Source: Streptomyces marincola (GTDB taxonomy: Bacteria > Actinomycetota > Actinomycetes > Streptomycetales > Streptomycetaceae). From it: 64,000 nt of DNA. Shown in pieces: positions 59,749 through 64,000 of this stretch; position 1 is the first letter of the stretch; the number at the start of each line of letters is the position of its first letter. Location of the stretch: the NCBI RefSeq assembly GCF_020410765.1, contig NZ_CP084541.1:5696001-5760000 (forward strand), read 5' to 3'. The position numbers and the translations under genes are program-made. The notes under the pieces are model-generated. The model was given only the letters and a program-made list of their open reading frames with translations, was not told the DNA's origin and ran no database searches.

Positions 59749-60867
59749 GTGCTCGACATCGCGACGGAACTGGGCGCCTGGTGCCGCGACGGGCGCGCCT
59801 TCGCCGTGGCCACCGTGACCGGCGTGCGGGGGAGCGCGCCGCGCCCGCCGGGCGCGGCCCTCGCGGTGGACGCCGAGGGCAGGGCCGTGGGCAGCGTCTC
59901 GGGCGGCTGCGTGGAGGGGGCCGTCTACGAGCTGTGCCGCGAGGCCCTGGCCACCGGCACCCCGCGCACCCAGCGTTTCGGCTACAGCGACGACGACGCG
60001 TTCGCGGTCGGGCTGACCTGCGGCGGCAGCGTCGACGTGCTCGTCACCCCGGTCCCGGCCGCCGCGCCGGAACGCCCCGTGCTCGCCGCCGCCTGCGCGG
60101 CGGCGGCCGGGGGCAGGGCCGCCGCCCTGGTCCGCGTGGTGGCGGGCCGGGAAGGGCCGCCGCGCGGCGCCCTGCTGGTGGCGCCGGACGGCAGCGGCAC
60201 CGGCACGCTCGGCGCCCCCGAGGGCGCCGCGCTCGACCGCGCCGCCGCCGCGCGGGCCGCGGCCCTGCTGCGGGCCGGGCGCACCGGCACCGTCGACCTC
60301 GCGACCGAGGGCGGCCCGCCGGTCACGCTGCTCGTCGAGTGCAGCGTGCCGCCGCCGCGGCTGCTGGTGTTCGGCGCGGTCGACTTCGCCGCCGCGCTGG
60401 CCCGCGCGGGCGCGTTCCTCGGCCACCGGGTCACGGTCTGCGACGCGCGGGCGGTCTTCGCGACGCGCGAGCGGTTCCCCGAGGCGGACGAGGTGGTCGT
60501 CGACTGGCCCCACCGCTACCTGGACACCCAGCGCCTGGACGCCCGCGCCGCGGTGTGCGTCCTCACCCACGACGCCAAGTTCGACGTGCCGCTGCTCACC
60601 CGCGCGCTGCGGCTCCCGGTGGCCTACGTCGGGGCCATGGGGTCGCGCCGCACCCACGCCGACCGGATGCGGCGGCTGCGCGAAGCCGGGCTCACCGAGG
60701 CCGAACTGGGCAGGCTGCGCTCGCCGATCGGCCTCGACCTGGGCGCGCGCACTCCGGAGGAGACGGCGCTGGCCATCGCCGCCGAGATCGTCGCCGTGCG
60801 CCGCGGCGGCTCGGGCGTGCCGCTGACCGGCGGGTCCCTGCCCATTCACCCCGCGACCGGCTCGTGA
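59749..60867 (+). CDS. XdhC-type molybdenum cofactor insertion factor
   Basis: A 372-residue protein with the XdhC/CoxI domain (FAVATVTGVRGSAPRPPGAALAV, VGSVSGGCVEGAVYELCREAL, GLTCGGSVDVLV) and a Rossmann-like C-terminal XdhC_C domain (LLVFGAVDFAAALARAGAFLGHRV, AYVGAMGSRRTHADRMRRL). It binds and sulfurylates/delivers the molybdopterin cofactor to the XDH subunit. The GTG start lies 13 bp after the XDH gene, last gene of the xdh operon. Confidence 0.93.
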   Translation: MLDIATELGAWCRDGRAFAVATVTGVRGSAPRPPGAALAVDAEGRAVGSVSGGCVEGAVYELCREALATGTPRTQRFGYSDDDAFAVGLTCGGSVDVLVTPVPAAAPERPVLAAACAAAAGGRAAALVRVVAGREGPPRGALLVAPDGSGTGTLGAPEGAALDRAAAARAAALLRAGRTGTVDLATEGGPPVTLLVECSVPPPRLLVFGAVDFAAALARAGAFLGHRVTVCDARAVFATRERFPEADEVVVDWPHRYLDTQRLDARAAVCVLTHDAKFDVPLLTRALRLPVAYVGAMGSRRTHADRMRRLREAGLTEAELGRLRSPIGLDLGARTPEETALAIAAEIVAVRRGGSGVPLTGGSLPIHPATGS

Positions 60868-60923
60868 GCCGGGGCGCGTGGGAGCCCGGCCGCGCGCCCG
60901 ACTACCGGCGCGCGGCGCGCAGT

Positions 60924-61607
60924 TCACGCCTCCCGCGTGCCCCGGCGCACCAACGCGTCCGCCGCGTCGTTCACCGGCTGCGGCGTGCCCGTGAGGTCGA
61001 GCACGAACAGCGGCAGCCGCAACGCGTCCGCCTTGGCCCGGGCGCCCCGGTCGAACCCGGCCAGCGAGAACGCGACCGCCGTGGTGGGCTCGACCAGCGA
61101 GTGCAGCCACAGGGTCTCCACGTCCTCGGCCCCGGTCGGCTCCGTGGCCGCGTTGACCAGGCCGACGACGGCGGGCCCGCGCAGGTCGACGCCCGCGCGC
61201 GGGCGCGGCGCCGCCGTGCGCACGTCGGTGAAGCCGAGCCAGCGCAGGAACTGCGCCGCGCAGGCCACCGCGTCGTGCGCGGTCCTGATCGTCAGCGGCC
61301 GGAACGGACCGCGTTCCCCGGCCGCCACCCGTGCCGGGTCCGTCTCCGCCGAGCCGGCGGCCAGCCGGACGGTCACCCCGCACGAGCAGTCGAACTCGGC
61401 CTGCGGCCAGTGCCCGACCCGTCCGCACGCGTGGCACGTCAGCTCCGTCCACGACGCGGCCCACGTTCGGTGACGCACCGATACGGGTGAACTCTCACGG
61501 GGCACCGAGAGGGTGACCGCGGCCCCGCAGGCGCACGGATACCGGGGCGGAAGATAGCGGTGCTCCCGTCGGCAGGAAGGACAGCGCACCGGCACACTTT
61601 TCGTCAT
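60924..61607 (-). CDS. Zinc-ribbon protein with a possible Mrr-like nuclease-fold C-terminus
   Basis: A 227-residue protein with two zinc ribbons in the first 90 residues (VRCPSCRREHRYLPPRYPCACG; LTCHACGRVGHWPQAEFDCSCG). The C-terminal half (AAQFLRWLGFTDVRT, GPAVVGLVNAATEP, AVAFSLAGFDRGARAKADALRLPLFVLDL) has the strand-helix pattern of restriction-endonuclease-like Mrr folds, in which A-x-x-x-A-x-x-x-x-I/L-x-L-x-D closes the core, but the catalytic D...E/Q-x-K set is not clearly present. It lies convergent to xdhC, and a connection with purine catabolism is not evident. Confidence 0.65.
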   Translation of the reverse strand: MTKSVPVRCPSCRREHRYLPPRYPCACGAAVTLSVPRESSPVSVRHRTWAASWTELTCHACGRVGHWPQAEFDCSCGVTVRLAAGSAETDPARVAAGERGPFRPLTIRTAHDAVACAAQFLRWLGFTDVRTAAPRPRAGVDLRGPAVVGLVNAATEPTGAEDVETLWLHSLVEPTTAVAFSLAGFDRGARAKADALRLPLFVLDLTGTPQPVNDAADALVRRGTREA

Positions 61608-61881
61608 CTGGCGCTCCAGACAAGGAACTTATCGACGAGATTCCCCCCAGTCTCCCCTGTCGCGCGCCCGAACGCGCGCCGGGCGGCCGGATTCCATTGT
61701 TCTGCCGCCTTCACCGGATTCGTTCTTCGGAAAGTGACAGCTGATCTCGCCCTCTGTGTGGCGTACTGCGCGGACAGTGATATTTACTTTCCTTGTTCGG
61801 TCCGATTGGCCGCCCCCGCACGCATGGGGCGTGCACCGGCGGACATGGCCGATGTCGATGCAGACGGCAGGGGAGGGCCAC

Positions 61882-62238
61882 GTGGCGGCAGGAGAAGCTG
61901 AAACCGCCCGCGGGACGCGCAGCGTTCCGCTCAGCGGGATGGACCCCCGCATGCTCACCTTGCGCTCCGCGGCGGAGCGGCTCCGCAGGGACCTGCGGGC
62001 CTACCCCGCGACACTCGCGGACCGTGAGATCGCCGAGCGCGAGCTGGCGGTGCTGGACGGACTGCTGGCCGCCGGAGTGCCGGACACCGCGGCGCTCGGC
62101 CAGTCGATGCTGCTGATCGCCGCCGCGGCCGGCTCGGTCAGCGCGCTCGCGGCCGGGGTGCACCAGTTGCGCCAGGCCGTCGAGCTGTTCGGCGTTCCGC
62201 ACCATACGACCGCGAGGAGCCGCCTGACGGGGCGCTGA
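61882..62238 (+). CDS. Small helical protein (DUF5955-like)
   Basis: A 118-residue helical protein: LTLRSAAERLRRDLRAYPATLADREIAERELAVLDGLLAAGVP then SMLLIAAAAGSVSALAAGVHQLRQAVELFG. The pattern fits a short actinomycete family I recall as DUF5955, without known role. GTG at 61882 has GGGGAGGG upstream; an ATG at 61852 lacks a good site. The 270-bp upstream region is AT-richer than average and is shared with the divergent zinc-ribbon gene. Confidence 0.6.
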   Translation: MAAGEAETARGTRSVPLSGMDPRMLTLRSAAERLRRDLRAYPATLADREIAERELAVLDGLLAAGVPDTAALGQSMLLIAAAAGSVSALAAGVHQLRQAVELFGVPHHTTARSRLTGR

Positions 62239-62281
62239 CGGGCGGGCGGAGGGCGGACCGTGCGGAGGTTAGGTTGAGCCC

Positions 62282-62557
62282 GTGCGACTGAGACTTGAGT
62301 TCACCACCGAGCCGTTCGACCTCGACCGGCCGCCCGCGCACGCGGAGGCGGCGCGGGAGCTGGTGCTGTCCGCGCCGCTCGACTCGGTGGACGTCGGGCC
62401 CTTCGGCACCACCGTGGAGGGCGGCGCCGACGAGGTGGTCGAGGTCGTGGGCGGACTGCTGCGCCGCGCCCTCGCCTCGGGCGCCACCCGGATATCCCTC
62501 CAGGTGAACGCGCTTCCCGGGGCCGGCGGTGACGACTCGGGAGGAGGAGGCGCGTGA
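62282..62557 (+). CDS. Small hypothetical protein coupled to the HTH gene
   Basis: A 91-residue protein: a beta-strand start (RLRLEFTTEPFDL), then VDVGPFGTTVEGGADEVVEVVGGLLRRALASGATRISLQVNAL. The strand-helix-strand end with V-G-P-x-G-T-T-V-E-G resembles MTH1187/YkoF-type thiamine-binding ferredoxin folds, but this is weak and not diagnostic. GTG at 62282 has GGAGG 10 bases upstream. GTGA overlap couples it to the next gene. Function unknown; conserved next to HTH regulators in some streptomycetes is my impression only. Confidence 0.7.
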   Translation: MRLRLEFTTEPFDLDRPPAHAEAARELVLSAPLDSVDVGPFGTTVEGGADEVVEVVGGLLRRALASGATRISLQVNALPGAGGDDSGGGGA

Positions 62558-62931
62558 GCGAGGGCGGGGCCGGATCTCGCGAGGCGTTCATAGCCGCCCT
62601 CGCGCCGCTCGTCGCGGCCATCGGCGGGGAGATGATCGAGCCGGGCCAGGAGCGCGACGACGACGTCCTGCTGGCGTGGGCGGGCGCACCCGCGGTCGCG
62701 GTGCGGCTGCCGTTGCTCTCCGCGTCCCTCGAACACGTGCTCGCCGAGCTGGCCAGAACGCACGGCCGCCCCCTGGCCGACCTGGACCGGGCGACGAAGC
62801 AGCAGATCGTGCGCCGCCTTGAGGCCCGGGGCGCGTTCGCGATGCGGCACGGCGTGGAGACGGTGGCGGCGGCCCTGGGGGTCAGCCGCTTCACGGTCTA
62901 CAACTACCTCAACCGTTCAACAAACTGTTGA
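62554..62931 (+). CDS. Helix-turn-helix regulator upstream of the allantoin genes
   Basis: A 125-residue protein with an N-terminal alpha/beta part (AIGGEMIEPGQERDDDVLLAWAGAPAVAVRLP) and a C-terminal Fis/PucR-like helix-turn-helix (ATKQQIVRRLEARGAFAMRHGVETVAAALGVSRFTVYNYLNR). It may control the UraD-UraH/urate-oxidase genes immediately downstream. Its last codons form the perfect dyad TCAACA-AAC-TGTTGA, 33 bp upstream of the next start, a candidate operator. Confidence 0.85.
   Translation: MSEGGAGSREAFIAALAPLVAAIGGEMIEPGQERDDDVLLAWAGAPAVAVRLPLLSASLEHVLAELARTHGRPLADLDRATKQQIVRRLEARGAFAMRHGVETVAAALGVSRFTVYNYLNRSTNC
62917..62931. promoter_or_regulatory. Dyad TCAACA-AAC-TGTTGA before the UraD-UraH gene
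   Basis: 6-bp perfect arms (62917-62922, 62926-62931) with a 3-base centre. It includes the HTH stop codon and lies 32 bp upstream of the next ATG, where a repressor would block transcription of the uric-acid genes. Confidence 0.55.
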
Positions 62932-62963
62932 CGTCGTGGCGGGCTGCGGCTTAGCTGTCGGAC

Positions 62964-63806
62964 ATGACGCTGAGCCCCACGCCCGGCCTCGACTGGATCA
63001 ACGGCGCCGACGAGCGCGCCGTGCGGGCGGCCCTGCGCCGCGCGTGCGCCGCCCCCGAGTGGGCCGCCGCCCTCATCGCCGCACGGCCGTATCCCGACGC
63101 GGAGGCGCTGCTGGCCGCGAGCGACCGGGCCGCGGCCGGCCTGACGGACGCGGGGCTCGCCGAGGCCCTGGGCGGCCATCCGCCGATCGGCCGCCCGGAG
63201 GCGGCGGACGCCGTCTCCGCGCGCGAGCAGAAGGGCATGGCCGGGGCGCCCGACGCGCTCAAGGCGGAGATGCGCGAGCTGAACCGCGTCTACCGGGAAC
63301 GCTTCGGCCACGTCTTCCTGATCTGCGCCACCGGGCTGCCCGCGGAGCGGATGCGGGACGCGCTGCGGGCCAGACTCGGCAACACCCCCGAGCGCGAACG
63401 CGAGGTGGCGCGGGCCGAGCTCGGCAAGATCAACCGGGTGCGGCTGACCCGGCTGGCCGAGTCCACCGCGACCGTTTCCACGCATGTGCTCGACACGGCC
63501 GCCGGGCGGCCCGCGGCCGGGGTGGCGGTGGCCCTGGCGGTGGCCGCCGGGCACGGGGACGGCTGGACCGAGCACGCCGTGGGGCGCACCGACGCCGACG
63601 GCCGCTGCGCGGGGCTGCCGCCGCTGCCGGGCGGCGCGTCGTTCGCGCGCCTCACGTTCGGCACCGGCGCCCGCGCGGCCGGGGACGACGCGGAACCGGC
63701 CTTCTTCCCCGAGGTCAGCACCGCGTTCGCGGTGGTCCCGGGCGAGCACTTCCACGTGCCGCTGCTGCTGAGCCCGTTCGGCTATTCCGTCTACCGAGGG
63801 AGCTGA
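62964..63806 (+). CDS. Bifunctional OHCU decarboxylase / 5-hydroxyisourate hydrolase fusion
   Basis: A 280-residue fusion. Residues about 1-165 are a UraD-type OHCU decarboxylase (LGGHPPIGRPE with the active-site His, SAREQKGM, YRERFGHVFLICATGLPAERM, LGKINRVRLTRL). Residues about 171-280 are a HIU hydrolase: VSTHVLDTAAGRPAAGVAV with the active-site His, EHFHVPLLLSPFGYSVYRGS with the conserved C-terminal YRGS. Together they take 5-hydroxyisourate to S-allantoin, the last steps of uricolysis. Bacteria usually carry these as separate genes; plant and animal allantoin synthases are fused in this order. Confidence 0.93.
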   Translation: MTLSPTPGLDWINGADERAVRAALRRACAAPEWAAALIAARPYPDAEALLAASDRAAAGLTDAGLAEALGGHPPIGRPEAADAVSAREQKGMAGAPDALKAEMRELNRVYRERFGHVFLICATGLPAERMRDALRARLGNTPEREREVARAELGKINRVRLTRLAESTATVSTHVLDTAAGRPAAGVAVALAVAAGHGDGWTEHAVGRTDADGRCAGLPPLPGGASFARLTFGTGARAAGDDAEPAFFPEVSTAFAVVPGEHFHVPLLLSPFGYSVYRGS

Positions 63807-63811
63807 TCGCC

Positions 63812-64000
63812 GTGCCGCCCACACTCGGCCAGAACCAGTACGGCAAGGCGGAGACCCGCGTCGTCCGCGTCACGCGCGAGGGCCAGGTGCACCATGTGCG
63901 CGACCTGAACGTGTCGGTGGCGCTCTCGGGCGACCTCGCCGAGGTGCACCTCGCGGGGTCCAACGCGGCCGTGCTGCCGACCGACACGATGAAGAACACG
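63812..64000 (+). CDS. Urate oxidase (start of gene, cut by window end)
   Basis: The first 63 codons of urate oxidase: LGQNQYGKAETRVVRVTREG is the family N-terminus, and VLPTDTMKNT near the cut is the conserved T-D-x-x-K-N-T motif with catalytic Lys and Thr. GTG at 63812 lies five bases after the UraD-UraH stop, so the two are in one operon. Urate oxidase makes 5-hydroxyisourate for the preceding fusion enzyme. The remaining ~240 residues lie outside the window. Confidence 0.93.
   Translation, partial: MPPTLGQNQYGKAETRVVRVTREGQVHHVRDLNVSVALSGDLAEVHLAGSNAAVLPTDTMKNT

Overview
The window is very GC-rich DNA with dense, often start/stop-overlapping genes and GTG starts. The gene families and regulatory sites (SAV2148-type HEPN protein, CebR-type cellulose operators, HspR/HAIR box, Scr1-like regulator, very rare TTA codons) point to a Streptomyces or close relative and to ordinary chromosome. 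I see no phage, transposase, CRISPR array, rRNA or tRNA. About 65 protein genes are supported, including three short leader peptides. Region 1 (1-17.1 kb): a UspA-like protein, murC, msrB, an ArsR/SRPBCC pair, the trehalose-from-glycogen genes treZ and treY separated by unrelated genes, an acetyltransferase, a DUF1707-FHA protein, two tandem secreted AA10 polysaccharide monooxygenases, a YbdK-type carboxylate-amine ligase, a NUDIX hydrolase, the HEPN protein and an epimerase. Both monooxygenase genes, and a GH6 cellulase near 37 kb, carry a CebR-type palindrome just downstream of a recognisable promoter, so the three look like one cellulose-responsive regulon. Region 2 (16.6-28.7 kb) is a sulfur block. 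Rhodanese and cysteine dioxygenase sit behind a small cysteine-containing leader peptide. A second leader of the same family diverges from it and points at an orphan winged-helix regulator. A long minus-strand operon (leader, sulfite reductase, zinc-ribbon protein, cysH, cysC, cysD, cysN, a 33-codon ORF, ssuA, ssuB, ssuC, sirohydrochlorin chelatase) handles sulfate/sulfonate import, activation, reduction and siroheme supply. The three leaders share a Arg-x-His-Val-Asp...Ser-Ala-x-Cys core, which suggests a common cysteine-sensing attenuation scheme. Region 3 (29-36.7 kb) is more accessory: a methyltransferase, a duplicated-domain protein, an XRE-TPR regulator diverging from three tiny overlapping genes (the middle one has a TTA codon), a pair of membrane/cytoplasmic proteins of unknown role, an AidB-like acyl-CoA dehydrogenase and an Scr1-like regulator without its usual DUF397 partner. 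Region 4 (36.7-48.9 kb): GH6 cellulase, lon with a HAIR box, a BlaI/M56 pair, two CNNM-CBS membrane proteins flanked by terB and terD genes that share an operator, an F420-type PPOX protein, a DUF2637 membrane protein and an FhuF-like iron protein with an iron box. Region 5 (49-64 kb): an ArsR-controlled MFS exporter, GntR and TPR proteins, an ABC-2-like membrane protein, then purine catabolism: a PucR regulator diverging from xanthine dehydrogenase genes (FAD, 2Fe-2S and molybdopterin subunits, XdhC factor), followed by a small two-gene regulator pair, a UraD-UraH fusion that would convert 5-hydroxyisourate to allantoin, and the start of urate oxidase, cut by the window end.
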